Translations under genes and position numbers: made by a program
The notes under the pieces: generated by a model
Told to the model about the DNA's origin: nothing
Database searches by the model: none
What the model saw: the letters and a program-made list of their open reading frames with translations, nothing else
In this document: in pieces, positions 26,106 through 34,192 of the stretch
Layout of the letters: every line of letters begins with the position of its first letter
Numbering within the stretch: position 1 is the first letter of the stretch
NCBI RefSeq assembly: GCF_013377905.1
Contig: NZ_JABKAV010000036.1
Span: 1 to 34,974 of the forward strand
Source of the DNA: Hymenobacter terrestris
GTDB taxonomy: Bacteria > Bacteroidota > Bacteroidia > Cytophagales > Hymenobacteraceae
Length of the DNA: 34,974 nucleotides
Reading direction: 5' to 3'

Positions 26106-26864
26106 ATGGAAACCCGCCGACCGATTAGCTGCCTCGTGGTGGATGATGAGCCGCTGGCCCGGAAGGTGCTGGTCGATTTTTGCGGACAGGTGCCGTTTCT
26201 GGAATTGCGCGGGCAGTTTGGCGATGCGCTGGCGGCGGCGGCCTTCCTGCAGGATAACCCGGTGGATGTCGTGTTTCTTGATATTCAGATGCCGCGCCTG
26301 ACGGGCTTGCAGCTGGCCCAGTTGCTGCCACAGCCCGGCCCGCGCATCATCTTCACTACCGCTCACCCCGATTATGCCGTGCAGAGCTACGAGCTGCCGG
26401 CGCTGGATTACCTGCTCAAACCCATTTCCTTCGAGCGGTTTGTGCAGGCTGCCCACCGCGCCCGCGCCGCGCTGTTGCCGCCGCTGGCTACCGCCGCCGC
26501 GGCCGAAGCCGCTACCCCCGCCACCGATCCGGTCGCGGCCGACGAAGCGCTATTCGTGCGCCACGACAACCGCCTGCGCCGGCTATTGGTGGATGATATT
26601 TACTACGCGGAGGGCCAGAAGGAGTACCTGATGTATTACACGGCCACCGGCAAGCTGCTTGTTCTGCAGTCGTTCCGGAAGTTGGAGGAGCAGTTGCCGG
26701 CCGGTCGCTTCGTGCGCATCCACAAATCCTACCTCATCAATCTGCGCCACCTCGAATTCGTGGAGCGCCACCGCGTGCAGGTTCACGGCACCTCCCTGCC
26801 CATCGGCGAAACCTACCGCGAAGGCTTGCTGGATGTGCTCCGCTACCACGGGAAGTTCAGTTAA
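26106..26864 (+). CDS. LytTR-family response regulator (RR1)
   Basis: The product is 252 aa. The receiver domain has the acidic pair VVDDEP (D13, D14), phospho-acceptor D59 in VVFLDIQMPRLTG, T85 in IIFTTAH and K105 in DYLLKPISF. A Pro/Ala-rich linker (about 118-145) joins it to a LytTR DNA-binding domain with FVRHDNRLRRLLVDDIYYAEGQ, LQSFRKLEEQL, FVRIHKSYLINL and LPIGETYREGLLDVL. LytTR regulators bind direct repeats upstream of envelope, bacteriocin or virulence genes. The cognate kinase is immediately upstream. The stop codon overlaps a long terminator hairpin. Confidence 0.93.
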   Translation: METRRPISCLVVDDEPLARKVLVDFCGQVPFLELRGQFGDALAAAAFLQDNPVDVVFLDIQMPRLTGLQLAQLLPQPGPRIIFTTAHPDYAVQSYELPALDYLLKPISFERFVQAAHRARAALLPPLATAAAAEAATPATDPVAADEALFVRHDNRLRRLLVDDIYYAEGQKEYLMYYTATGKLLVLQSFRKLEEQLPAGRFVRIHKSYLINLRHLEFVERHRVQVHGTSLPIGETYREGLLDVLRYHGKFS

Positions 26865-26916
26865 AGGGAAAAGGCCTTTAAAGGGCTGTATGACCCTTTA
26901 AAGGCCTTTTCCCTTT
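26863..26916. terminator. 23-bp perfect inverted repeat, bidirectional terminator
   Basis: Arms at 26863-26885 and 26894-26916 are exact reverse complements (core AAAGGCCTTTTCCCTTT) with an 8-nt loop CTGTATGA. It overlaps the RR1 stop codon and precedes the convergent lipoprotein gene, ending in a T-rich stretch. Confidence 0.85.
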
Positions 26917-26929
26917 GCTTTTTCTCCAA

Positions 26930-27895
26930 CTACTTCACTATGCCAAACCTGTTGCGCTTGAAATCGAGCACGATGACATCGTTCTGAAAGAGAGCGTTGC
27001 CGGTGAGTCCATCAATCTTAGCTGCTTTCATGAATTCGAGTTGGCGCTGGTCGCGGGTAAACCAGGCGCTAGCGGGGGGCAACTGTTGCGCCCCCAGATA
27101 CACGGCCAACTGCGCAGGAGCGGCATAGAATGCCACTGGCTTGCCCCACGAGTTCACGACCAGTGTATCGGTAGGACCGCCGGGACGTGCTATTCCCCGC
27201 CAGGTCTGCTCATCGGTGGTTAGCGTGAACAGGCTGGAGCCCGTGTCGAATAATACCCAATAGGTGCGTGACCCAATAGTGAGGGGAATGTGCATACGGT
27301 TGTTGCGCACTCGGCTTTTCACGAACGTGGTTTTTGACTGCCAGTAGGCATCAACAGAATCGAGCACACACATCCGCTGCTGTGGGTAGTCGATAACGAG
27401 CACCTTACCGGCCACAAAATCGCCCCCAATGGTGCCCACTGACTTCTGCGACTTGGTGTACAGTGAATCGACCGGCACTAAATCCCCGTAGCCAGCCATA
27501 AACAACGGATGGGCAACCTGCGTGGTGCCAAAAGATATCGGTAGCCCTTTTGTGCCATAGTTGCGGATGCCGGAGTCGCTCATCCCGCTACGGGTGGTGT
27601 CGAGCTGGGCATACAGCTGGGCGGGGGTGGCAAAATAATTTTTCAGTGCCTCCCCATACAGCATGGTCGCGTCGCTACCTAAGTCGAACTGCGCAATGAA
27701 ATTGGCGCTTAAGTCTTTGACCTTAACGGGGACCAAAATGGCTGCTTTGTACTCTTTGCCACTGAATTTGGCCGTGTGCCAAATGAACGGAAACCACGGA
27801 TAAGTAGCGGGTGACTTCGTAACAGGGAGGGGCGCGACGCAGGCGCTCAACAGGATAGTGGTGGCGAGCAGGAGCGCTCGGGTAGTTAATTTCAT
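26930..27895 (-). CDS. Lipoprotein with two aspartic-protease-like lobes
   Basis: The product is 321 aa with lipobox LLSAC (C19). Two similar halves can be seen. Lobe 1 has QFDLGSD (D71), then GTIGGDF (154-160) and VLVIDYPQQRM. Lobe 2 has LFDTGSS (D217), then DGLTGNALF (295-303) and VIVLDFKRNRFGIV. The order D-x-G-S, then G..G...F, then V-x-D-F/Y is that of retropepsin-like aspartyl proteases (PF13650 type). Here it occurs twice, giving a pepsin-like bilobed layout. The first lobe has Leu where Thr or Ser is normal, so proteolytic activity is doubtful. It lies 54 bases behind the OMP barrel gene and likely shares its transcript. The ATG is taken at the lipoprotein signal. Confidence 0.75.
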   Translation of the reverse strand: MKLTTRALLLATTILLSACVAPLPVTKSPATYPWFPFIWHTAKFSGKEYKAAILVPVKVKDLSANFIAQFDLGSDATMLYGEALKNYFATPAQLYAQLDTTRSGMSDSGIRNYGTKGLPISFGTTQVAHPLFMAGYGDLVPVDSLYTKSQKSVGTIGGDFVAGKVLVIDYPQQRMCVLDSVDAYWQSKTTFVKSRVRNNRMHIPLTIGSRTYWVLFDTGSSLFTLTTDEQTWRGIARPGGPTDTLVVNSWGKPVAFYAAPAQLAVYLGAQQLPPASAWFTRDQRQLEFMKAAKIDGLTGNALFQNDVIVLDFKRNRFGIVK

Positions 27896-27949
27896 GCGGT
27901 AAATACGATTGTGACGGCCACCCAATAACGGGCAATTTCTCTAACGCCC

Positions 27950-30529
27950 TTATTGCTGGCCGCTTTGCTGACCGTCGCCGCCACTCTTAGTGTCGTCGTT
28001 CTGGATGCTGCGGCGGCGCTTGGGGGGCTGGTTGGTTACTTTGCCGAAGCGGTAGTTGAAGGCCAGGCGTACGCCGCGCAGGTAGAGGTAGTTATTGCTT
28101 TCCTGGCGGAATTGGTCGGTTTCGAGGGTACTGCGCAGGTTGCGGGTGGCCGAGAAGAAGTTGTCGGCGTTCAGCGTGAGGTCGGCTTTATCCTTGAGCA
28201 GGTTTTTACGCAGGCCCATCGAGTAGTAGGTCCAGGCGGCCTGCTTGCCCTGCAGTTGCACCCGCGGCGAGTTGAGGCCCCCAAAGAACTGCAGGCTCAG
28301 GCCCTTCTCGAATTTGTAGCTCGAATTCAGGTTGAGATTATACTGCACGCCGCTGTTGTTGAAGCCCAGGCCGGGGCTTTTAAGTGACACGTAATACACG
28401 TTCACGTTGCCACTCACGCTCCAGTCTTTCAGGGGCTTCACCGAGCCAAACACGCTGCCGCCATAGGTGGCATTGCGCCCAATGTTACGGAACGTCTGGA
28501 GATTAACGCCGTCTTTCACCTCGCGGAAGCTTTCGATGGCGTTGCCCGTACGGCGCACGTAGGCGCTTAGGTTCAGCACTGAGCCCTTCACGAAGGTGGT
28601 GTAATTCAGCTCGTAGCTGTCGGTCAGCTCGGGCCGCAGTTCGGGATTACCGAAGCTCACGTTGAGCGTATCGGACGTATTGCGGAAGGGGTTGAGGTAG
28701 AAAATCTGGGGGCGCTGAATACGGCGCGAGTAGGCCAGGCGCACCGATTCGCCGGGCTTCTTCTCGTTTTTGGGCTGAAAGTTCAGGCTCAGGTTGGGCA
28801 GCAGATTGGTATAGTTCTGGCGCACACCCGGCAGGTCGCCGGGCCGCCCTTGCTGCTCCTCGAAGCTGCCCCGCACGCGGGTGTTTTCTACGCGGGTGCC
28901 CAGCTTGAAGCTCAGCTTTTTGGAAGCCGAAAAGCCGTAGCTGGCGTAGCCGGCCAGCACATCCTGGTCGTAGTTGAACTGGTTGGAGCGGGCCGGGTTC
29001 AATACCGGGTCGATAACTGCGCTGTTTTGGGGGCTGTCGAGCACATCGTACACGCTGCTCACGCGGCGCAGAATAGCCTTGGCCCCCGCTTCAACCGATG
29101 TAGTGGCCGAAAATGGCTGGACGTAATCGGTTTGCAGGGTAGTTTCGAGGTTACGCGACAGGTTATTCCCGGCTTCGCGGTAGTTTTTGGCGTCGTTGGC
29201 CGTGGTGTTGCCCGCAAACTGGTCGAGGTTGTAATCCTGCTGGTTGCGGTTGCGGGTGTGCTGGCCCAGCACGCTCCATTCGCGGCCTTTCTGGCCATCA
29301 AACGTGCGGGTGTAGCCGCCATTCACATCATAGCTCTGGGTGCGGAACTTGCGGTCGGTGTCGCGGGTAAACTCGCTAGGAATAAACCGGTTGGGGTTGT
29401 TAGGAAACGGCAGCAGGGCGTTGTTGTACTGCTGGTAGTTGCCCCCATTGCGGAACACGCTGCCCTGCACGTTCAGCAGCAGGTTATGAAACGGGGCCGG
29501 GTCGTAATCGAGGCCCAGCCGGCCGAAACCACCGCCGCCTACCGTGTTGCCGTCGCCCTGCTGGCTTACAACCTGCAGCTCGCGGTCACCGTCCTTCAGC
29601 GTACGGGTCAGGTCGTTGCGGTTGGGGCTATAAAAAACGTAGCCGCTGGCCGAGCTGTTGATGCCGATTTTGCCCTTGCGGTAGTTGAGCGAGGTGTTGG
29701 CGTTGGAGCTGCGGTTGCCGCCGGCCAGGCCCACCGAGCCGTTGGCGCCCTGCAGGTTGTTCTTTTTGAGGATGATGTTGATGATGCCGCCCGTGCCTTC
29801 GGCATCGTACTTGGCCGAGGGCGTTGTAATCACTTCCACGCTCTTGATCTGGTCGGCTGGAATCTGCTTGAGCGCGTCGGCCACGCTGGTGGCCACCACC
29901 GAGGAGGGCTTGTTGTCGATGAGCACCCGGATGTTGCTGGAGCCGCGCAGCTGCAGGCCGCCTTCGGGGTCCACGCTCAGCAGCGGCACCTTGCGCAGCA
30001 CATCGGCCGCCGTACCGCCACTGTTGGTAATGTCCTTCTCGGCGTTGTACACGATGCGGTCGGGCTTGGTTTCGATGATGTCCCGCTCGCCGGTTACCGT
30101 TACTTCGCCCAGCTTCTGAGCCGTTGACTCCAGCCGCACCGTGGGCACGGTCGTCAGACCGCCGCTCACGGTTACCGGCACCGTTTGGGGCGCGTAGCCG
30201 ATGAAACTGATCTGCAGCCGGAATTGCCCTTCCGCCAGCCCTTTCAACGAATACCGCCCTTTTTCGTCGCACACCGTGCCGTCAATGGGCGTGGTGCCAC
30301 TGGCCGGCAGCAGGGCCACCGTGGCAAACTCGACGGGCTTTTTGGTGCTGGCATCGAGCACGGTGCCTTCGAGGCGGCCGGCACCCTTGGCGGCGGGCAG
30401 CACCGGCCGGGCCGGCGCGGCGGCGGGGGTTCCAGCAGGCCGCTGACCGGCGGGCGGGCCGGTTTGGGCAAAGGTCGGAGTGGCCAGTAGCGTAGCCGTA
30501 AGCAGGGCCAGCGGAGTAGCGTGTTTCAT
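27950..30529 (-). CDS. TonB-dependent receptor-like outer membrane beta-barrel protein
   Basis: The product is 859 aa. A signal peptide (to about residue 21) and a Pro/Ala linker are followed by a carboxypeptidase-regulatory-like domain (GRLEGTVLDASTKKPVEFAT...GRYSLKGLAEGQFRLQISFIGY), a plug-like domain (GGTAADVLRKVPLLSVDPEG, VLIDNKPSSV, SVEVITTPSAKYDAEGTGG) and an OMP barrel (PF14905 type) up to YLRGVRLAFNYRFGK. The C-terminal tail is polar (PPKRRRSIQND...QQSGQQ). This group differs from classical SusC/siderophore receptors and often lacks a known ligand. It is the third gene of the minus-strand block with the ABC transporter. A long alanine-rich frame on the opposite strand is a shadow. Confidence 0.92.
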   Translation of the reverse strand: MKHATPLALLTATLLATPTFAQTGPPAGQRPAGTPAAAPARPVLPAAKGAGRLEGTVLDASTKKPVEFATVALLPASGTTPIDGTVCDEKGRYSLKGLAEGQFRLQISFIGYAPQTVPVTVSGGLTTVPTVRLESTAQKLGEVTVTGERDIIETKPDRIVYNAEKDITNSGGTAADVLRKVPLLSVDPEGGLQLRGSSNIRVLIDNKPSSVVATSVADALKQIPADQIKSVEVITTPSAKYDAEGTGGIINIILKKNNLQGANGSVGLAGGNRSSNANTSLNYRKGKIGINSSASGYVFYSPNRNDLTRTLKDGDRELQVVSQQGDGNTVGGGGFGRLGLDYDPAPFHNLLLNVQGSVFRNGGNYQQYNNALLPFPNNPNRFIPSEFTRDTDRKFRTQSYDVNGGYTRTFDGQKGREWSVLGQHTRNRNQQDYNLDQFAGNTTANDAKNYREAGNNLSRNLETTLQTDYVQPFSATTSVEAGAKAILRRVSSVYDVLDSPQNSAVIDPVLNPARSNQFNYDQDVLAGYASYGFSASKKLSFKLGTRVENTRVRGSFEEQQGRPGDLPGVRQNYTNLLPNLSLNFQPKNEKKPGESVRLAYSRRIQRPQIFYLNPFRNTSDTLNVSFGNPELRPELTDSYELNYTTFVKGSVLNLSAYVRRTGNAIESFREVKDGVNLQTFRNIGRNATYGGSVFGSVKPLKDWSVSGNVNVYYVSLKSPGLGFNNSGVQYNLNLNSSYKFEKGLSLQFFGGLNSPRVQLQGKQAAWTYYSMGLRKNLLKDKADLTLNADNFFSATRNLRSTLETDQFRQESNNYLYLRGVRLAFNYRFGKVTNQPPKRRRSIQNDDTKSGGDGQQSGQQ

Positions 30530-30616
30530 TTAATTACAGATGTTACAGATGAGGGAATGCCGCAGATGCGGGAGGCGTAAAGAGAGCAGTAATGGCTGTG
30601 CTGTCCCAAATAAGTG

Positions 30617-31432
30617 TCAGTCGGTAACCGGGCGGCGTAGCAGCAGCAGCAGGTAGCCCACCAGCACCGCCAGCGCAAACCAGCCCAACGAGTACCACTC
30701 GGCCGGCGAAAGCGTGGCGGTTACGCTCAGCTGTGTGTCGCCTTCGAGCAGGCGCAATATCCGGGTGGGGGCAGCATAGGGTACCAGATCAATGTGCTCC
30801 CAGCGCAGCAGTGTGAGGGCCGACACGATGCCGGCTATTCCCACCGCCAGCGGCCCCACGAAGCCTCGGAAGGCCAGCGCCAACCCGTACTGCACGCCCA
30901 GAATACCGAGCGTGGCCACGTAGGTGTGTCCCAGCATCCGCAATACCGGCAGCAGGCTGATACTGTGGCTTTGAAAGCCCAGATCAGGTTTCAGCCAACC
31001 CAGCAGCACGCCCGCTCCCAACAGCAGCAGCACATATAGCGTTTGGGCCACGGCGTTCAGGACCAGCAGCAGCAGCAATTTGCTACCGAATACGGCTCCG
31101 CGCCCCACCGGCTGAGCCAGTAGGTGCCGCCAGCCGCCCCGGTTTTCCAGGTTCACGACCAGCCCGCTCAGCAGCACCACAAACATCGGCAACAGCAGTA
31201 CCGAAGCCGTTTGCCAGCTCATGCCCACGTACTGCGGCCAGGGGTTTTGGCCGGGTTTCACCAGCAGATGTCCTTTGAAATAGAAAATGAGCAGGTTGAG
31301 CAGCACCGGCAGCGCCCCGCCGCCCAGTGCCAGCCATAGCGCGGCCGTGCGGCGCAGCTTCAGCGCATCGGCAACCAGGGTGCGGCCGAGCTGAGTAAGT
31401 GGACCGGGGGCAACAGGGAGGGTGTATTCCAT
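30617..31432 (-). CDS. ABC-2 type transporter permease
   Basis: The product is 271 aa with six hydrophobic segments. A cytoplasmic N-terminal helix with LGRTLVADALKLRRTAALW is followed by a membrane helix, the loop LVNLENRGGWRHLLAQPVGRG characteristic of ABC2_membrane permeases, and a final pair of helices (GWFALAVLVGYLLLLL). The NLENR.GWR.LL..P..R pattern resembles the permeases that work with NatA/LanF-like ATPases in peptide antibiotic immunity. The start is the ATG at MEYTLPVAPG; a longer in-frame form has no membrane or signal features. It is separated from its ATPase gene by the palindromic repeat. Confidence 0.88.
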   Translation of the reverse strand: MEYTLPVAPGPLTQLGRTLVADALKLRRTAALWLALGGGALPVLLNLLIFYFKGHLLVKPGQNPWPQYVGMSWQTASVLLLPMFVVLLSGLVVNLENRGGWRHLLAQPVGRGAVFGSKLLLLLVLNAVAQTLYVLLLLGAGVLLGWLKPDLGFQSHSISLLPVLRMLGHTYVATLGILGVQYGLALAFRGFVGPLAVGIAGIVSALTLLRWEHIDLVPYAAPTRILRLLEGDTQLSVTATLSPAEWYSLGWFALAVLVGYLLLLLRRPVTD

Positions 31433-31458
31433 GAGTGAGTTAGCGAATGAGTGAGAAA

Positions 31459-31590
31459 GCACTGTCATACTGAGCGGAGGCGCAGCCACAGTCGAAGTAT
31501 CTCTACCGCTTCGTTGTAGCTGTCAGGGTTAGCATTGCGGTAGTAGAGATGCTTCGACTGCGGCTGCGCCTTCACTCAGCATGACAGTGC
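31459..31590. repeat. 132-bp imperfect palindromic repeat between the ABC genes
   Basis: The left arm (31459-31509) and the reverse complement of the right arm (31537-31590) both start GCACTGTCAT and match over about 50 bases with five base differences, all transitions, and a 3-bp insertion (TAC). The central ~27 bases do not pair. It contains no open frame. The shape is that of a MITE or REP-like element rather than a terminator. Transcribed with the ABC operon it would form a long hairpin between the ATPase and permease genes. Confidence 0.75.
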
Positions 31591-31617
31591 GTTTATCCAT
31601 CTCACCAAATCAGCAAC

Positions 31618-32553
31618 TCACTCATTCATCCTCGCTGTGAGGTGCAGAAAGGTGTCTTCCAAAGTTGGTTGCTCCTGGCGCAACCCGTAGATGGGCTGGC
31701 CAGCTGAAACCAGTCCGGCGGCCAGCTCGGCGGCGTGTTCGCGGCTCAGCCAGGGCAGTTGCAGGATGCCGGGGCCGGCCACCTTGGCCCCGGCCAGCAG
31801 GCCCGGCAGCAAATTGCGGCAGGTGTCGGCGTTTTCGGTTTCGAGCACCAGCTGGGCGCGGCCGGTTTGCAGGCGCTGCAAGTCGGGCAGGCTGCCCTGA
31901 AACACCAGCCGCCCCCGCTGAATTACGCCCACGTGGGTTACCGTTTTCTCGATTTCGCTGATGAGGTGGCTGCTGACGAGGATGGTTTTGCCGTGCTCGT
32001 GGCACAGGCTCCGTAGCAGCGCGCGCATCTCGATGATGCCGGTGGGGTCGAGGCCGTTGGTAGGCTCATCAAGCAGCAGCAGGTCGGGGTTGGGCAGCAG
32101 AGCAAGGGCCAGCCCGAGGCGCTGGCGCATGCCGAGCGAGTATTCGCGGGCGGGCCGGTGGGCATCGGCGCTGAGGCCTACCAGAGCCAGCACTTCGGCC
32201 GTGCGGTGGGCCGGCACGCCCCGCAGGCGGCGGGTGGCCTCCACGTTTTCGCGACCCGTGAGGTGGTCGTAGAGCGAGGGGCTTTCGATGAGCGCGCCCA
32301 CCCGGCCCAGCAGCGCCACCCGGTGCCGGGCCAGCTCGTGCCCGAACAGCCGCACCGAGCCGCTGGTGGGCCGCAGCAGCCCCAGCAGCAGGCGCATAGT
32401 GGTGCTTTTACCGGCCCCGTTCGGCCCCAGAAATCCGTAGATGCTGCCGGCCTCCACCCGCAGGTTCAGCGCGTGCAGAATGGGCCGGGCCCCGAAGCGG
32501 AAACTCAGGTCGTGGCTTTCGAGCAGCGGGGCGGCGGTAGAAGCAGAGCGCAT
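31618..32553 (-). CDS. ABC transporter ATP-binding protein
   Basis: The product is 311 aa. Walker A GPNGAGKST (43-51), Q-loop region, signature YSLGMRQRLG (138-147), Walker B LLLLDEPTNGLDP (158-170) and the switch histidine in SSHLISE (H196) are intact, so ATP hydrolysis is expected. A C-terminal extension of about 90 residues, as in NatA/CcmA-like subunits that pair with ABC-2 permeases, follows. The start is the ATG at MRSASTAAPL, since the longer in-frame reading begins in the promoter region. It is the first gene of the minus-strand block and faces away from HK2. Confidence 0.93.
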   Translation of the reverse strand: MRSASTAAPLLESHDLSFRFGARPILHALNLRVEAGSIYGFLGPNGAGKSTTMRLLLGLLRPTSGSVRLFGHELARHRVALLGRVGALIESPSLYDHLTGRENVEATRRLRGVPAHRTAEVLALVGLSADAHRPAREYSLGMRQRLGLALALLPNPDLLLLDEPTNGLDPTGIIEMRALLRSLCHEHGKTILVSSHLISEIEKTVTHVGVIQRGRLVFQGSLPDLQRLQTGRAQLVLETENADTCRNLLPGLLAGAKVAGPGILQLPWLSREHAAELAAGLVSAGQPIYGLRQEQPTLEDTFLHLTARMNE

Positions 32554-32592
32554 GAGAGAGGAATAAAGGGGGCGAAACGGAAGGAACTGCTG

Positions 32593-32600
32593 CAAACCTA
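32593..32600 (-). promoter_or_regulatory. Candidate -7 promoter element of the ABC transporter operon
   Basis: TAGGTTTG on the minus strand matches TAnnTTTG and is followed by CAG. It predicts a leader of about 33 bases before the ATPase ATG. The only nearby TTG is 25 bases upstream, longer than the usual 19. Confidence 0.45.
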
Positions 32601-32804
32601 GCAGCGGCACTATATCTTTCCGCCACAATTCAACCAACATTCCGTTTAGGCCCTGCAACCCTTTTTTCTTCTCCTCAACCCCCAAAAAATGCCACTTATT
32701 CCGGCCGGCCGGGTTGGTGCGCTGGCCCGGGGCGTTGAGGGGGCTGTTGGCGGGGTTGATTGAAGAAGGCCGGCCAGCAACCTGCTGTTGCACTATTTTC
32801 GAGG

Positions 32805-34082
32805 ATGGAAGTTCTGCCACCGCCTGCTCCCGCCGCTCCTGCCCCGCTCCGGCCACCGCTGTGGCGGAGCTGGCGGGTGCGGTTGCGCGAGTGGCTGCGG
32901 CCCACCGAGTGGTCGGCCCACGACCCGGAGGCCACCCGGGTGCCGCGCTGGGTGCATATTCTGCTGTGGCTGTGGCTACTGATAATTGACGGGCTGAAGC
33001 TCAGCAGCATTCTCTCGAAGCTGCCCCAGTTTCCGCCCACGGCCCCCGAGTGGTGGGGCCTGCTGCCGCAGCTGGGCCGCTACCTGCTCGAAGACCTGGG
33101 CGACGCCACGCTGTTCTACCTGACTTGGCGCTGGCTGATACCCTCTACGCTGGGCCGGGGCCGGGTGCTGCAGTACATCCCGAAGGCGGCGCTGCTGCTG
33201 CTGCCCTATCTGGCCCTTATTGGCTGGCTTATCCCGCAGTTTGCTCCGTCCGGGGTACACGTGTCCACCCAAAAAGCACCGCCCTCTTCCAGCCCGCAAG
33301 GTAAACCGGGCACGGCAAGAATCGACGCGGCCAAGCCCCCCAAAAGCCCTTTCCCGGACGCCGCCATGCGGCTGCTGGCGGCCTCCATTATTGGCACGTT
33401 CATTATTGGCAGCGCCTCGGGCCTGCGCATTACCAACGACTACCTGCGCGGGCAGCGCAACCGCCGCGAGCTGGAGCGCCAGCAGCTGCTAACGGAGCTG
33501 GCCATGCTCAAAACCCAGATCAACCCGCACTTTCTGTTCAACACGCTCAACAACATCTACTCGCTCACGAGCCGCAAGTCGGACAAAGCGCCCGAGGCGG
33601 TGCTGCGGCTGGCCGAAATCATGCGCTACCTGCTCTACGAAAGCAGCACCGACACCGTGCCGCTGAGCCGTGAGCTGGCCCACCTGCGCAGCTTTCTTGA
33701 TTTGCAGCGGCTGCGGCTGCCGGCCTCGGCCCAGGAGGCGGTAGTGCTGGAAGTAGCAGGCACCAACCCCGACTGCGTACACCCCATTGCGCCGCTGCTG
33801 CTGCTGCCGCTGGTCGAAAACGCCTTCAAGCACGGCGACCTGACTGCCCGCCCCGTGGCCGTGCACATTGCCCTGCACCTGGCCGCCGATGGCCTCCTGC
33901 GCTTCTCGGTACTCAACTATGTAGCGCCCGCCGACGCCGAGCGCCCCCTGCCCCGGCAGCCCGGCGGCGTGGGCCTGGCCAACCTGCAGCGCCGCCTGGA
34001 ATTGCTCTACCCTCACCGCCATACCCTCGATGTACAGACCACTCCGGAGCAGCACCGCGTTACCTTAGTGCTACTGCCGTAG
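32805..34082 (+). CDS. LytS/YehU-type sensor histidine kinase (HK2)
   Basis: The product is 425 aa. A Pro/Arg-rich N-terminus (residues 1-45) precedes hydrophobic segments at about 49-62, 88-110, 124-144 and 187-206. A Ser/Pro/Lys-rich loop (150-186) is inserted before the last one and is absent from HK1. The kinase domain has QINPHFLFNTLNNIYSL (H242), N-box LLLPLVENAFKHGD (N339) and GGVGLANLQRRLELLYPHR. From the H-box onward it is very similar to HK1. The ATG is used; a TTG 15 codons upstream is less likely. The regulator follows after 110 bases. The loop, if extracytoplasmic, may give this kinase a different stimulus. Confidence 0.88.
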   Translation: MEVLPPPAPAAPAPLRPPLWRSWRVRLREWLRPTEWSAHDPEATRVPRWVHILLWLWLLIIDGLKLSSILSKLPQFPPTAPEWWGLLPQLGRYLLEDLGDATLFYLTWRWLIPSTLGRGRVLQYIPKAALLLLPYLALIGWLIPQFAPSGVHVSTQKAPPSSSPQGKPGTARIDAAKPPKSPFPDAAMRLLAASIIGTFIIGSASGLRITNDYLRGQRNRRELERQQLLTELAMLKTQINPHFLFNTLNNIYSLTSRKSDKAPEAVLRLAEIMRYLLYESSTDTVPLSRELAHLRSFLDLQRLRLPASAQEAVVLEVAGTNPDCVHPIAPLLLLPLVENAFKHGDLTARPVAVHIALHLAADGLLRFSVLNYVAPADAERPLPRQPGGVGLANLQRRLELLYPHRHTLDVQTTPEQHRVTLVLLP

Positions 34083-34169
34083 CGTTAATTAGCACTAGTA
34101 CGCTTCAGAAGAACTTCCTCAATGCCTCGATAAGGTGCAACAAGGCGTTCGTTACGTATCATAAGCCCG

Positions 34170-34192
34170 ATCACCGATTCGCTCCTTCACCT
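34170..34192 (+). promoter_or_regulatory. Leader motif of the second LytTR regulator gene
   Basis: ATCACCGATTCGCT lies 23 bases before the ATG and matches the motif before the RR1 gene at 13 of 14 positions. Confidence 0.4.

Noticed and set aside
28850..30127. Long open frame of 425 codons on the + strand opposite the OMP barrel gene
   Set aside because: It is Ala/Val-rich with no recognisable domain or signal, and lies entirely antisense to a well-supported barrel protein; high GC content suppresses stop codons in this frame.
32613..32620. TATCTTTC as a + strand promoter for HK2
   Set aside because: It lies about 185 bases before the ATG, lacks a -33 TTG and is on the opposite strand from the better TAGGTTTG element next to it.
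32554..32856. 100-residue N-terminal extension of the ABC ATPase
   Set aside because: It covers the candidate promoter and overlaps the start of HK2; ABC ATPases of this type begin close to the ATG chosen.
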